NCBI RefSeq assembly: GCF_002838835.1 | Contig: NZ_NHPP01000001.1 | Location: 372,001 to 436,000 of the forward strand | Length of the DNA stretch: 64,000 nucleotides | Direction of reading: 5' to 3' | Source: Siphonobacter sp. SORGH_AS_0500 | GTDB taxonomy: Bacteria; Bacteroidota; Bacteroidia; Cytophagales; Spirosomataceae | Shown: one piece after another, positions 6,959 through 16,185 of the stretch | Layout of the letters: the number at the start of each line of letters is the position of its first letter | How positions within the stretch are numbered: position 1 is the stretch's first letter | Notes under the pieces: generated by a model | The model's input: only the letters and a program-made list of their open reading frames with translations | Told to the model about the DNA's origin: nothing | Database searches by the model: none | Translations under genes and position numbers: made by a program

Positions 6959-9244
6959 TTACTTTTTAACAGGTTTAGCCGACATGTAGAACGTCAGTTT
7001 ACCCCCGTTCATAAGGTCTGCGTGCGAAAGCGTGTAGTTCGTTACGGGCTTACCATTCAGTACAATCTTCTGTACATACACATTCTTGTCGCTTTGGTTA
7101 ATGGCCTCTACCGTAAACGTCTTTCCATTCTCCAGAGTTAGAACAGCATTTTTCACCGCCGGACTTCCTAACGAATAAAGATCAGAACCGGGAGCTACGG
7201 GATAAAAACCCAGCGACGAAAAAATGTACCAGGCACTCATCTGACCGCAATCATCATTCCCTCCCAGGCCGTCGGATGTTGGCTTATACTGCATGTTCAG
7301 AATCATCCGTACCCGTTCCTGCGTTTTCCAGGGTTGACCCGCCCAGTTGTAGAGGTAAGCCACGTGGTGAGCAGGTTCATTCCCGTGCACATAACCCCCA
7401 ATAATGCCCTCGCGAGAAATGTCTTCCGTTTCAGCGAAGAACTTATCGGGTAAATGCATAGAGAATAAAGTATCCAGACGAGTAGCAAATTTCTTAGCTC
7501 CCCCCATCATTTCCATCATTGTGGCAGGATCGTGAGGAACGAAAAAACTGTAATTCCACGTATTCCCTTCGATGAAACCCTGACCGTGCGTACTCAATAC
7601 GTCGAACTCTTTCTTAAAGCTACCGTCTGCCATCCGTGGACGCATGAAACCGATGGATTTATCATACACATTTTTCCAATTCTGCGAACGTTTTAAATAG
7701 CTCTCATACACTTCCTGGCGATTCAGTTTTTTGGCAATCTGAGCAATACACCAATCGTCATAAGCATATTCGAGCGTATTTGAAACAGACGTCCCATTCT
7801 TCTCCGCCGGAACGTACCCCGTGTCGATGTACTCCCCAATGCCCTCATAATCGCGGTGATTAGACGTGGCCATACAGGCCTCCAGAGCCTTATGGGCATC
7901 ACCCGTATAAACGCCCTTGATAATGGCATCGGCTACTACCGAAACGCTGTGGTAACCACTCATACACCAGTTTTCATTGGCATAATGCGACCAGATGGGT
8001 AACATTTTCAGAGCACTCTGGTCATAATGAGCCATCATGGATTTCACCATGTCATTATTACGCGAAGGCTGAATAATATTAAAATACGGATGCAAAGCCC
8101 GGTAGGTATCCCAAAGCGAAAACGTAGTATAATTCACAAAATCCTTCGCCGTATGAACGCCCTGATCCAAGCCTTTGTATTGCCGATTCGCGTCCATGTA
8201 TTCCGTTGGATTAATGAACGTGTGATACATGGAAGTATAGAAATTGACCAGGTTATCTTCGGAGGTTTCTACCTGAATTTTGTTCAGCTCCTTGTTCCAG
8301 GATGCCTGAGCTTCCGCTTTTACCCGGTTAAAGTCCCAATGGGGCACTTCTTCTTTCAGGTTCTCCAGAGCATTTTCCTGACTTACGGGCGAGATTGCCA
8401 TTTTCAGTTTCACCTGCTCCCCTTCTGCCGTCGCAAAATCGAAGTGCATACGAATGCGTTTTCCCGCAATCTCGGGGAAATTATGGTTCTGGTCGAACTT
8501 CCGCCAGAAACCCCGATAGACCTGATTCTTGTCGAGATTTTTCTGTCCGTAAGACTTGAAAGGCTTTGAAAAGGATAAAGCAAAATATTCCGTGCGGGTA
8601 CGAGCCCAGCCATTGGTTTGACGGTAACCCGTGATGAGCGAATCATTCACCACCCGAACGTACGTCCAGATTACTTTATCATCGTAGTTATAAATCCCCG
8701 AAGCTAAATCCAGAATAAGGTGCGAATCATTTGATTTCGGAAAAGTGTACTGATGAAAACCAACCCGCTTGGAAGCCGTTAACTCCGCCAGAATATGATC
8801 ATCGTCGAGCTTAACTTTATAATACCCTGCCTCAGCGACTTCATTCGTATGCAAAAACGCCGAACGGTAGCCCGTCTTGGGGTCTGAGGCTACACCGGGA
8901 TTGAGTTGAAGCTTCCCCTGCGTTGGCATAATAAGAAAATCACCTAAGTCGGAATGACCCGTTCCACTGAAATGCGTATGACTGAAACCGACAATGGTTT
9001 TATCTTCATACTTATACCCCGCACAGTACTTATAGACCTCGCCATTATACTTGCCATTGAGTTCATACGAAATCGTATCAGAATCAGGACTTAACTGCAC
9101 CGAACCAAAAGGTACGGTAGCCCCGGGAAAGGTATGCCCCATTTTCTCGGTACCAATCAAGGGTTTCACGTAAGGCACCATATTCTTCTGAGCGAAGGAG
9201 TAAAGGAAAATGAATTGAAAACCTAGAGTAAGTATTATTCGCAT
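6959..9244 (-). CDS. GH92 alpha-1,2-mannosidase family protein, secreted
   Basis: A 761-residue glycoside hydrolase family 92 protein, a family of calcium-dependent exo-acting alpha-mannosidases common in Bacteroidota. A signal peptide (MRIILTLGFQFIFLYSFA, then QK) suggests export to the periplasm or surface; there is no lipobox. GH92 features run in order: PLIGTEKMGHTFPGATVPFG, GFSHTHFSGTGHSD, the central TFSLWDTYRALHP, the helical-domain motif GNEPAHHVAYLYNW, and GNDDCGQMSAWYIFSSLGFYP near the C-terminus. No susCD pair or other glycosidase adjoins it, so it is a solitary gene, not a polysaccharide utilisation locus. Confidence 0.94.
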   Translation of the reverse strand: MRIILTLGFQFIFLYSFAQKNMVPYVKPLIGTEKMGHTFPGATVPFGSVQLSPDSDTISYELNGKYNGEVYKYCAGYKYEDKTIVGFSHTHFSGTGHSDLGDFLIMPTQGKLQLNPGVASDPKTGYRSAFLHTNEVAEAGYYKVKLDDDHILAELTASKRVGFHQYTFPKSNDSHLILDLASGIYNYDDKVIWTYVRVVNDSLITGYRQTNGWARTRTEYFALSFSKPFKSYGQKNLDKNQVYRGFWRKFDQNHNFPEIAGKRIRMHFDFATAEGEQVKLKMAISPVSQENALENLKEEVPHWDFNRVKAEAQASWNKELNKIQVETSEDNLVNFYTSMYHTFINPTEYMDANRQYKGLDQGVHTAKDFVNYTTFSLWDTYRALHPYFNIIQPSRNNDMVKSMMAHYDQSALKMLPIWSHYANENWCMSGYHSVSVVADAIIKGVYTGDAHKALEACMATSNHRDYEGIGEYIDTGYVPAEKNGTSVSNTLEYAYDDWCIAQIAKKLNRQEVYESYLKRSQNWKNVYDKSIGFMRPRMADGSFKKEFDVLSTHGQGFIEGNTWNYSFFVPHDPATMMEMMGGAKKFATRLDTLFSMHLPDKFFAETEDISREGIIGGYVHGNEPAHHVAYLYNWAGQPWKTQERVRMILNMQYKPTSDGLGGNDDCGQMSAWYIFSSLGFYPVAPGSDLYSLGSPAVKNAVLTLENGKTFTVEAINQSDKNVYVQKIVLNGKPVTNYTLSHADLMNGGKLTFYMSAKPVKK

Positions 9245-9629
9245 CTGTTTTTTCTTAAAATTAACGTTTCTTGAGGATTCTCAACCGACTCCCGATACCT
9301 AAAGCGACGGAATGATGGCCTTTCAGCTCGTGAATCTGTTAAGGGTTAGCGACTGATTTCATACAAATTATAGCACTTAAGCAGGATTTAGAACTCTTCT
9401 AACCGCAACATTTTTTATGCGGCCTGAATACCCCTAAAAGTTAGCAAGTACGCCTTACGTATAATGACAAAAGCCTCCTGTTTTAGACACAAGAGGCTTT
9501 TTATCGTCCATACTACCAGCTATTTAAGGGGTTCTGGTACTGCTTTTTCTGCGTGATAAGGCTTTAGTAACTGAAGTAAGTAATCCCGAAACCCTGCTTG
9601 TGATGCGAGCAGGGTTTCTTTTGGTTTGA
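9245..9629. other. intergenic region with two hairpins
   Basis: This 385-base gap between two leftward genes holds no convincing ORF. It has two inverted repeats: AAAAGCCTC/GAGGCTTTT (9469-9477 with 9493-9501), and GAAACCCTGCT/AGCAGGGTTTC (9588-9598 with 9608-9618). The second lies just after the aldo/keto reductase stop and is probably its terminator. The first may be a second terminator or a leader structure of the GH92 transcript. The part nearest 9245 would contain the GH92 promoter. Confidence 0.5.
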
Positions 9630-10754
9630 TTAACCCACTTTAGGCGTGGGAGCCTGTTCGGAAATCAGCTTTTGGGCTTTTAGTTCTTGCCATACCTCAG
9701 CCGGTACCTTTGCTTTCATCGAAATCGCGTTTTCGGAAGCTTGTTGAGCCGTTCGTGCTCCGGGAATAACCGCCGAAACGAACGATGGAGCCGCCGAGAA
9801 ATGCAAAGCGACGGTTCGCAAATCCGTTCCGTGTTTTTTCGCAATGGCACTGATCTTCTCCCGCTTTTCCTTATACCCTTCGGGCATTTGCCCACTGTAA
9901 TTATAGCGATCCACACCCGCCAGAAAACCAGCATTCAGTGGAGCACCCACCACTATTGACACGTCTTTTTTCTCACAGGCCGGGAAAAGCCGGTCCAGAG
10001 CATCCTGATGATACATGAGCGAATATTGCGTGGCTGAAAGGCAAACATCTGGATCAGCTACTTCGAGCGTCTTTAGAATAGGTTCGATGGTATTAACCCC
10101 CAATCCCCAACCTTTAATTATCCCTTCTTCCCGCATTTTAGTCAGCTCGGGCATGGCTCCTTTGGCAGCAATCTCGAATTGCTCCGTCCAGCGTTCTTTT
10201 AAATCTCCGTTATCGGGCGATAAATCGTGAATGAACACGATATCAATGCTGTCCAGACCTAAGCGTTGCAGGCTATCTTCTACGGAACGGCGAACGCCCG
10301 AGGCCGTGTAATCATATGCATGCTGAAAAGGCGAAGGATTTTGCCACAGGGCTTTGGGCGGCGTTTTAGTAGCTTTGAGAATACGCCCAACCTTCGTGGA
10401 CAATACATAATCCTCGCGTTTCTGATTCTTGAGAAAATGACCAAAGCGTCTTTCGCTCAACCCCAATCCATACCAAGGAGACGTGTCAAAATAACGAACC
10501 CCCTGTGCCCAGGCTGCTTCCAGTGCCTGTTCAGCATCCTTGTCGGAAGTAGGCTTAAATCCGTTACCAATCGCTACCCCACCCAAACCCGAGTGATAAG
10601 GCAGCCGATAATGTTTCCTGGCTATTTTCTGGTCTTCTGTCATGGTTTCTGGTTCATTTGACGGTTCGCTCCAGAAGGGAGTAAGCAGTGGTGCCGTACC
10701 GGTCAACGCCACTCCTTTTAAGGTATTCGTAAGAAAATGTCGGCGAGTAATCAT
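9630..10754 (-). CDS. aldo/keto reductase with twin-arginine signal
   Basis: A 374-residue NAD(P)H-dependent oxidoreductase. The start MITRRHFLTNTLKG followed by a hydrophobic stretch is a Tat signal, so a folded, cofactor-loaded enzyme would be exported. The AKR tetrad is visible: Asp in RYFDTSPWYGLG, Tyr in the same motif, Lys in LSTKVGRIL, and His in IVFIHDLSP. The order and loops resemble the D-threo-aldose 1-dehydrogenase / pyridoxal 4-dehydrogenase branch; the substrate is not certain. It stands alone. A hairpin at 9588-9618 lies just past its stop. Confidence 0.88.
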   Translation of the reverse strand: MITRRHFLTNTLKGVALTGTAPLLTPFWSEPSNEPETMTEDQKIARKHYRLPYHSGLGGVAIGNGFKPTSDKDAEQALEAAWAQGVRYFDTSPWYGLGLSERRFGHFLKNQKREDYVLSTKVGRILKATKTPPKALWQNPSPFQHAYDYTASGVRRSVEDSLQRLGLDSIDIVFIHDLSPDNGDLKERWTEQFEIAAKGAMPELTKMREEGIIKGWGLGVNTIEPILKTLEVADPDVCLSATQYSLMYHQDALDRLFPACEKKDVSIVVGAPLNAGFLAGVDRYNYSGQMPEGYKEKREKISAIAKKHGTDLRTVALHFSAAPSFVSAVIPGARTAQQASENAISMKAKVPAEVWQELKAQKLISEQAPTPKVG

Positions 10755-11002
10755 AGCGTTCCGTTGCGTAAAGAAGTGTAGATTAATCGTTTAAATCGTC
10801 AAAAAACAGCTTTTCTTCAAACCATCCTTCGATCTGGTATTAACCCATTTGAAGTTGAATTGATTGAAAAAAATTGAATTTATCCTCATCCTTACTTATC
10901 TATTCACAATACCTAGGTTTTACTCATCTAAATTTCTAAACATTCAAGTATGTTTATGTGATTTTTCACCTAATTTGATCAGCATAACTATCCGGCAGTT
11001 CT

Positions 11003-13363
11003 ATGCCTACCCCAACAAACCTTCACTCTGAAATCAAACGATTGCAACTGGCTTTACAGGTGGGCGGAATCGGTACCTGGAGTTACGAACCAACAACGCA
11101 GGAAATCGTATGCAACGACCTGGCCCAATCGCTTCTGGGGTACTCCGGCGAAGGCCGCATTTCCTTCCTTCAATTTCTGGCGTGTATCCATACTGAAGAT
11201 CATCATCAAATCATCCAACGTTTTCACTTTACCCCTAATACGCCTACTGCTTCCGCTTTTGAAGTACAATTCCGAACGAAAGATGCTTTTCAATGGCGGC
11301 GGATGAAGGGTAAGATTTTAACGCTGGAAAACTCTTTTGAATTAACGGGCATCATTGAAGAAATGGCTCCGCACCAGCCTTCTCAGAAACTAGCAGAACT
11401 GGCTTTTCAGAATCAGGAAGTCGGTTTTTGTATCGTTAATCTCAAGAGTAATGCCATTGAATACTCTCCCTCGTATGCCTGGCTGATGACGGGTAATGCA
11501 GCGGCCCAGCTCAGCCGATTTGCTTTCGTACAATACTTTCACCCAGAGGATGAGTTACTCCGACAGGCGGCTTACTCTACCCTCATGGAAACGGGTCAGG
11601 TGTATTTTGAACCCCGAGTCGTTTGGGATGACGGCTCGATTCATCGGATCAGGGCAAGGTGTGCCTATGATACTGAAAGGAAACCGGATTACTTTAAACT
11701 CATCATTACTTCCTATAAAGAAGCTCCGGTTTCTCATGGGTCTGCTGATCTCTATCCTCGCTTCCAGACGCTGATTACCGCCTCCCCGATTGCCATGGGC
11801 TTGGTTTCGGGAGAAGACATGACGCTTGAAATTGCGAATGAAGCTTTGTTTAAGCTTTTGCAGAAAGGACGTGAACTCATTGGCAAGTCCTGTTTGGAAA
11901 GCCTGACCGACTGGGCTGAGCATGATTTCATCCAGGATCTGAAAAGAGTTCATCAACGTAAAGAAGCTTATACTTCTGCCGAATTACCTGTGTATGAGCC
12001 ATCTGACTCGATTGCGAAACGTTATTACCAATTTCACTATACCCCAGTTGCAACCGGAACCGGCCACACCACCACGCTGATTGTAGCCGTTGATGTCACG
12101 GATGTAGTGGTTCAACGACAAAACGCCATTGAAGCTCAGGCTACCCTGATGGGTGCCGTTGAACTGGCTCAATTAGGTACCTGGGAGCTGGATTTAAAAA
12201 CGGACGAAATCATTTTCTCTGATCGGATGCGGCAATGGTATGGGTTTGACAGTGAAAAAGTAATCACGCTGGAAGCCTTTTTCGAATCCGTTCGGAAATC
12301 GGATGTGCCTCGACTGAAAGAAGCCCTGGCAGGAGCTTTTCTTCTCCAGAGCATTTACGATGTAGAGTATACGCTGGAAAACGTTCATACGCATACAGAA
12401 CGCATTTTGCATGCTCAGGGAAAGATCTTTTACGACGCCAAGAATGAGCCCTACAAAGTCAGTGGAACTGCTCAGGATGTTACCAAACAGCGAAAACTTC
12501 AGTTTGCTTTGGAAAGTCAGATTCAGGCACGAACGGAAGAGCTGGCGGTAGCCAATGGGGAATTAATCCATACGAATGAAAAGCTAGCCCGTACAATTGA
12601 CGAACTGGCGGAATTGAACCTGCATTTAATGCGTTCGAACGAAAGTCTGGAACAGTTTGCCTATATCGCCAGTCACGATTTACAAGAGCCGCTGCGTAAA
12701 ATTCAGCAGTTTGGCGATTTGCTAAAGAAGAAATTCCAACCTACGGCCAAGGATGAGTTGCTGTATCTAAACCGAATGCAGGATGCCGCCAAACGGATGT
12801 CTTTATTGATTCATGACCTGCTCAATTTTTCCAAAATTTCCAGCCGCACGATCACATTACTACCTGTTTGTCTGAATGAGGTCTTTCAACAGATTCGGGA
12901 TAATCTTTCGATTGTCATTGAAGAGTCCGGGGCTCAGGTCCAGCAGGCTCCATTGCCCAGCGTTCAGGGAGATGCCTCGCAATTGCGTCAGTTATTCCAG
13001 AATTTATTAAGCAATGCTCTAAAATTCAGCAGTCGTGACACGCTAGGCAATGCGACGATTCCGAACATTCAGATTCGGTACCGGATTACGAAAGTTACCG
13101 ATTTACCCCTTACCGTAAAACCCATTGTACAAACGCCCCTTTACCATCAGATTGACATTCAGGATAACGGTATTGGTTTTGACGAACAATACCTTGACCG
13201 GATTTTTCAGGTTTTTCAGCGGTTACACGGTAAAAACGAATTCGCCGGAACAGGCGTCGGCCTGGCCATTTGCCTGAACGTAGTCAATAACCACGGCGGA
13301 GCCATCACCGCTCATAGTGTCGTGGGTGAAGGATCTATTTTTACGGTTTATTTTCCAGCCTAG
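11003..13363 (+). CDS. multi-PAS sensor histidine kinase
   Basis: A 786-residue protein with no transmembrane segment, so a cytoplasmic sensor. Four PAS-like units are visible at about residues 10-120 (GGIGTWSYEP), 130-245, 250-375 (ASPIAMGLVSG) and 385-500 (LGTWELDLKTDE). A coiled coil (ARTEELAVANGELIHTNEKL) leads to the HisKA H-box YIASHDLQEPLRKI, with the phospho-acceptor His at residue 558. The ATPase domain has the N box FQNLLSNALKFS, the G1 box DNGIGFD and the G2 box GTGVGLAI. The layout resembles the PAS/phytochrome-type kinases common in Cytophagales. There is no receiver domain and no response regulator nearby, so it is an orphan; its ligand is unknown. Confidence 0.92.
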   Translation: MPTPTNLHSEIKRLQLALQVGGIGTWSYEPTTQEIVCNDLAQSLLGYSGEGRISFLQFLACIHTEDHHQIIQRFHFTPNTPTASAFEVQFRTKDAFQWRRMKGKILTLENSFELTGIIEEMAPHQPSQKLAELAFQNQEVGFCIVNLKSNAIEYSPSYAWLMTGNAAAQLSRFAFVQYFHPEDELLRQAAYSTLMETGQVYFEPRVVWDDGSIHRIRARCAYDTERKPDYFKLIITSYKEAPVSHGSADLYPRFQTLITASPIAMGLVSGEDMTLEIANEALFKLLQKGRELIGKSCLESLTDWAEHDFIQDLKRVHQRKEAYTSAELPVYEPSDSIAKRYYQFHYTPVATGTGHTTTLIVAVDVTDVVVQRQNAIEAQATLMGAVELAQLGTWELDLKTDEIIFSDRMRQWYGFDSEKVITLEAFFESVRKSDVPRLKEALAGAFLLQSIYDVEYTLENVHTHTERILHAQGKIFYDAKNEPYKVSGTAQDVTKQRKLQFALESQIQARTEELAVANGELIHTNEKLARTIDELAELNLHLMRSNESLEQFAYIASHDLQEPLRKIQQFGDLLKKKFQPTAKDELLYLNRMQDAAKRMSLLIHDLLNFSKISSRTITLLPVCLNEVFQQIRDNLSIVIEESGAQVQQAPLPSVQGDASQLRQLFQNLLSNALKFSSRDTLGNATIPNIQIRYRITKVTDLPLTVKPIVQTPLYHQIDIQDNGIGFDEQYLDRIFQVFQRLHGKNEFAGTGVGLAICLNVVNNHGGAITAHSVVGEGSIFTVYFPA

Positions 13364-13605
13364 AGAGTTTCTAAAATAACATTGTCTCGCTTTATTCGAG
13401 ACCATTAATGAACGAATCTGTCATCCACAAGGAAGGACGTTGGGGGAAACTTTACTATCCCCAATACGGGATTAGAACAGGAGTAACTCCCGACGTCATA
13501 GCCACTAAGCAACAGCTTAGATTTATAGCAATACCCCTAGTACAGTCTATCTGAAACTTTCAGCCCATTTTCTACGACTTATGCAACATTGATCGTCTCC
13601 TAATA

Positions 13606-13785
13606 GCCTCCCGCAGTCGCTCGGCTCTGCCGAGTGACAAAGTAGAGTGCAGGCCTCTGGCCGATGGAAGTCAAAGCTTTTAGGTTAGGCAAACCTTTTA
13701 GCTTTCTGGTAGATTTCTTTGCCTCAGACGGCCAGAGGCCTACAGCTATGCAGTCACTCGGCAGAGCCGAGCGACTGCGGGAGGC
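13606..13785. repeat. 180-bp element with perfect 33-bp terminal inverted repeats
   Basis: The left arm 13606-13638 and the right arm 13753-13785 are exact reverse complements over 33 bases, with ends GCCTCCCGCAG and CTGCGGGAGGC. Inside, AGGCCTCTGGCCG (13651-13663) pairs with CGGCCAGAGGCCT (13729-13741), and a weaker AAAGCT-rich inverted pair lies nearer the centre. Each outer arm also contains its own small palindrome (CTCGGC-TCT-GCCGAG). The unit could fold into one long stem or a cruciform. It encodes no protein. A non-autonomous mobile or REP-like element is the likely class; no target-site duplication is obvious. Confidence 0.85.
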
Positions 13786-13824
13786 GAAGTAACGTACCAG
13801 GATATAAAAATTAAACTATTTCAG

Positions 13825-13959
13825 GTGCAAATTGATGGATACACTTTCGGCCTTATTCCAGATGAAGAAGAGGAAAGGGTGCATGTGCAACCGTCAGTTT
13901 TGAAGGGCCTTGGGATGGTGAATATTACACTTAATAGCAGACTCAAAGCATTTCAATGA
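13825..13959 (+). pseudogene. short ORF, possibly 5'-truncated by the repeat
   Basis: This frame is open from 13702 to a TGA at 13957-13959 and has no ATG upstream. The only plausible start is GTG 13825, giving about 44 residues with DGYTFGLIPDEEEERVHVQ in the middle and SRLKAFQ at the end. Its stop overlaps the ATG of the next gene (ATGA), which is typical of a real coupled pair. The composition looks coding, while the frame upstream runs into the 33-bp repeat. The simplest view is a gene that lost its 5' end when the repeat arrived, or a small GTG-started gene. No family recognised. Confidence 0.45.
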
Positions 13960-14342
13960 TGATAGATGTTAACAAGCGAATAAAAATTAACTTGTTAAAA
14001 ACCCCAATTCTGGGAGTTTCATTCGTTTCAGGCCTTTTCCCTGATAAATACTCCTTATCTGACTTTGCCTATGGTGAACTGCTGATTTTTGAAAATAACT
14101 ATCCCCAATACTATGTCTATTTGTTAGATGACTACTATAAAGACCTGATTAGCTATGCAGCAGCTCAGAGTATTTCCATCGATGTATTATTAAACCAGAT
14201 GTTTAAATTTCATAATCTGACTTTAACTACTAGACAATCTATCTATGGCTTTGAAAGATTCTCTAAATCATCCTCTGAAGAATGGCATCTGCCTTACTTA
14301 CCTATGGATTACTGGCTAGAGTATAGAGCAACTTTGCACTAG
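13956..14342 (+). CDS. hypothetical protein, coupled to the upstream short ORF
   Basis: A 128-residue protein beginning MMIDVNKRIKINLLKTPILG, rich in Tyr, Phe and Leu (NNYPQYYVYLLDDYYKDLI). There is no signal peptide or clear membrane helix. The base composition is AT-rich compared with the flanking kinase gene, which fits acquired DNA. ATG 13956 overlaps the upstream TGA; ATG 13959 is an equally possible start. I do not recognise the family. The overlap could suggest a two-component unit such as an effector and partner, but nothing in the sequence supports a specific role. Confidence 0.55.
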   Translation: MMIDVNKRIKINLLKTPILGVSFVSGLFPDKYSLSDFAYGELLIFENNYPQYYVYLLDDYYKDLISYAAAQSISIDVLLNQMFKFHNLTLTTRQSIYGFERFSKSSSEEWHLPYLPMDYWLEYRATLH

Positions 14343-14685
14343 TGAATTAATAATTACATTAGTGTATTTGATAATTTACGGTTCCAGTAGAGCCATAAGC
14401 TTCATGTAGGTTTCAAAAAAATACTAGTTATTCCTGACTGATTACAAAACAATTGTGGGTCACAAAATCGTATGCCATAAATGTAAAGATTAAATCGTGC
14501 AGGTTTAAATCTTAAAAATAAAGAAGTTAAATAGATAACAACAAACCATTCGCTCATTAGTATATGCCGGTGTAAGCGAAAGTTTGGCAATAGCTTACCT
14601 TTGATTTTTCTAAAATCTATAAAAACTAAATCACCTGATAATAAAGGGCGTTTAAAATTTTACACCCCAGAGAATTGCTTATTAC
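14343..14685. other. AT-rich intergenic region, nothing convincing
   Basis: These 343 bases separate convergent small genes. A 62-codon leftward open frame exists (14402-14590) but its composition looks non-coding and no neighbour supports it. No strong hairpin or promoter box stands out. Confidence 0.5.
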
Positions 14686-14904
14686 TTACTTCTCAGCAAG
14701 AGATCTCTTCTTTCCATACGTCACTGCAACAGCGATGGCACAAGCGACTCCCACATGGCTATAGTTAGGCTGATAGAGAGTCATGGCTTCTTCAAATGGT
14801 AATCCTTTCATAACTCGGTAGAGGACTTCGATGGCAAAAACGCAGACGAACATGCCTACTAAGGTAACTAAGAAGACTTTTATAAACTCTTTGTAAGTAG
14901 ACAT
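14686..14904 (-). CDS. small membrane protein, hypothetical
   Basis: A 72-residue protein with one clear transmembrane helix near the N-terminus (VFLVTLVGMFVCVFAIEVLY) and a second, weaker hydrophobic segment (HVGVACAIAVAVTY), ending in a basic tail KKRSLAEK. It would sit in the inner membrane. No domain is recognised. It lies alone among other small orphan genes in the accessory stretch. Confidence 0.5.
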   Translation of the reverse strand: MSTYKEFIKVFLVTLVGMFVCVFAIEVLYRVMKGLPFEEAMTLYQPNYSHVGVACAIAVAVTYGKKRSLAEK

Positions 14905-15038
14905 AAGCAGACGGTTAAGGGTGGATAGTTTATCTAAGATCGTTCTTCCATGACTAGTAACAAAGAACTTAGGATGAACGGCCTTGCAACCTATAATACA
15001 AGTTCAGGGTCTGTATTGAACCAATTAAGTCTATGCCT

Positions 15039-15431
15039 ATGAAATCCCATATCGTATCGGTCATCCTGCTTGCTTTCATCCTCTTCTCCTGCTCGAAAGA
15101 GCAAGCAAACGTTCATAAGCGTACATGTGTAGCGGTACGTTATACCATGGAGTACTGCCCAGTTAAAGCTTCTCTGGTGACATTTTTGGAGCCACGCTCG
15201 GACCTTCCTCGGCCTGCTCACTTGAGTACTATTTATACCTCTCAGGCAGCAGTACTTAATCTTCCAGATGAATTTAAGAAAACAGACACTGTGTTTTATC
15301 TGACCTTTCACTATGATGAAGACCGGGAAAAGAAAGAGAATGCTGAAGCTCCCTATATCTTCTGTCCAGCCCATATAGGAGTTAGTCCAATCATCGTTGG
15401 TGAATCAGCCTCCTGGCAGTCTTGCAAGTAA
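15039..15431 (+). CDS. putative lipoprotein, hypothetical
   Basis: From ATG 15039 (an ATG two codons upstream is also possible) the protein starts MKSHIVSVILLAFILFSCSK. The LFSC lipobox gives lipidation at the Cys and predicts an envelope lipoprotein. The mature part is about 110 residues with four further Cys and no domain I recognise. A leftward frame overlaps most of it but lacks a signal or other support. The location is in the accessory region, without an operon partner. Confidence 0.6.
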   Translation: MKSHIVSVILLAFILFSCSKEQANVHKRTCVAVRYTMEYCPVKASLVTFLEPRSDLPRPAHLSTIYTSQAAVLNLPDEFKKTDTVFYLTFHYDEDREKKENAEAPYIFCPAHIGVSPIIVGESASWQSCK

Positions 15432-15495
15432 AGGGCGGTAGAGTTACTATTTAACCCTCCCCGGTAGCTAAAAGCGTCTAATCTACCCCCGGGAG

Positions 15496-15867
15496 TTAGG
15501 TGGAAGATTTTCGAAACATGATAGTTCTGACGAAAGCTACGGTTCCTAAAAATGCTCCGATGCTATTGCAAACGGCTGAGATTCGGAATATTTGCCTGTA
15601 ACTTGATGCGTCTGATACGATCGTTCCAAGAACGGCAATCGCAACAGATGCTAGTGTTGATAACAGTGAAAACCCAACCCATCTAGCTACTAGAATTAAA
15701 ACCCATCCCTGTTCAATAAGCATAACCTGTGAATCATCTTTAGAGCCCAGGTAAAAGCCAAAGGATAGTAATAGAGTAACTAATGTTGAGGCTATAATCA
15801 AGATCCAGGAGAAGTAGGAAAGCCGGAGGTTAATGTCCATAACTTTAGCGAGTATTGAACCAACCAT
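15496..15867 (-). CDS. small multi-span membrane protein, hypothetical
   Basis: A 123-residue protein with three or four hydrophobic segments: ILIIASTLVTLLLSFGFYL, VLILVARWVGFSLLSTLASV joined to AIAVLGTIV, and a C-terminal SAVCNSIGAFLGTVAFV. The ATG at 15867 gives the longest form; a second ATG at 15840 (MDINLRLSYF) is also plausible. No family recognised. The neighbours give no clue. Confidence 0.5.
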   Translation of the reverse strand: MVGSILAKVMDINLRLSYFSWILIIASTLVTLLLSFGFYLGSKDDSQVMLIEQGWVLILVARWVGFSLLSTLASVAIAVLGTIVSDASSYRQIFRISAVCNSIGAFLGTVAFVRTIMFRKSST

Positions 15868-15893
15868 TGAATCTACACAATCCTAGCAAACTA

Positions 15894-16027
15894 ACAGTGG
15901 ACTATATAGCCAACCCAGTTAGGCAAACCACAAATACCTGATAATCAATAATTTGATTTTCACTCACAACGGGTACTGAAACGTTCGTTATCACGAAAAG
16001 CCTCTACAGTGGACTAGATAGCTAACG
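15894..16027. repeat. imperfect direct repeats, 22 bp, 112 bp apart
   Basis: ACAGTGGACTATATAGCCAAC (15894 onward) and ACAGTGGACTAGATAGCTAAC (16006 onward) differ at two positions. They lie in the gap before the VOC gene. The second copy is followed by a GCTCGCTTCGCTC stretch. They may be remnants of a duplication or attachment-like event; no gene lies between them. Confidence 0.5.
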
Positions 16028-16185
16028 GTCCGCTCGCTTCGCTCACTGCCAGCAGACTCTTTACAGGTGATTTGGAATATCTATAACGTGGGATTATTCC
16101 ACCCCTTTTGCATGGATTACCTTTAGATCTTGCAGTGATTAAATACCACCAGTACCAGTATTTAATCACTAGCTTAGCATCTTCT

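Noticed and set aside
8027-8569. 180-codon rightward frame inside the GH92 gene
   Set aside because: It lies wholly within the strongly supported GH92 frame on the other strand, and its product has no sensible composition.
13606-13785. CRISPR-like or transposase-bearing element
   Set aside because: There are only inverted arms, no repeated direct units with spacers, and no transposase ORF inside or beside it.
13956-14342. Toxin-antitoxin pair
   Set aside because: The ATGA overlap is suggestive, but neither protein shows a toxin or antitoxin fold, and the first lacks a start.
14402-14590. Leftward 62-codon ORF
   Set aside because: No signal, domain or neighbour supports it; composition looks like translated intergenic DNA.
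14991-15374. Leftward ORF overlapping the lipoprotein gene
   Set aside because: The rightward frame has a clear lipobox signal; this frame is its shadow.
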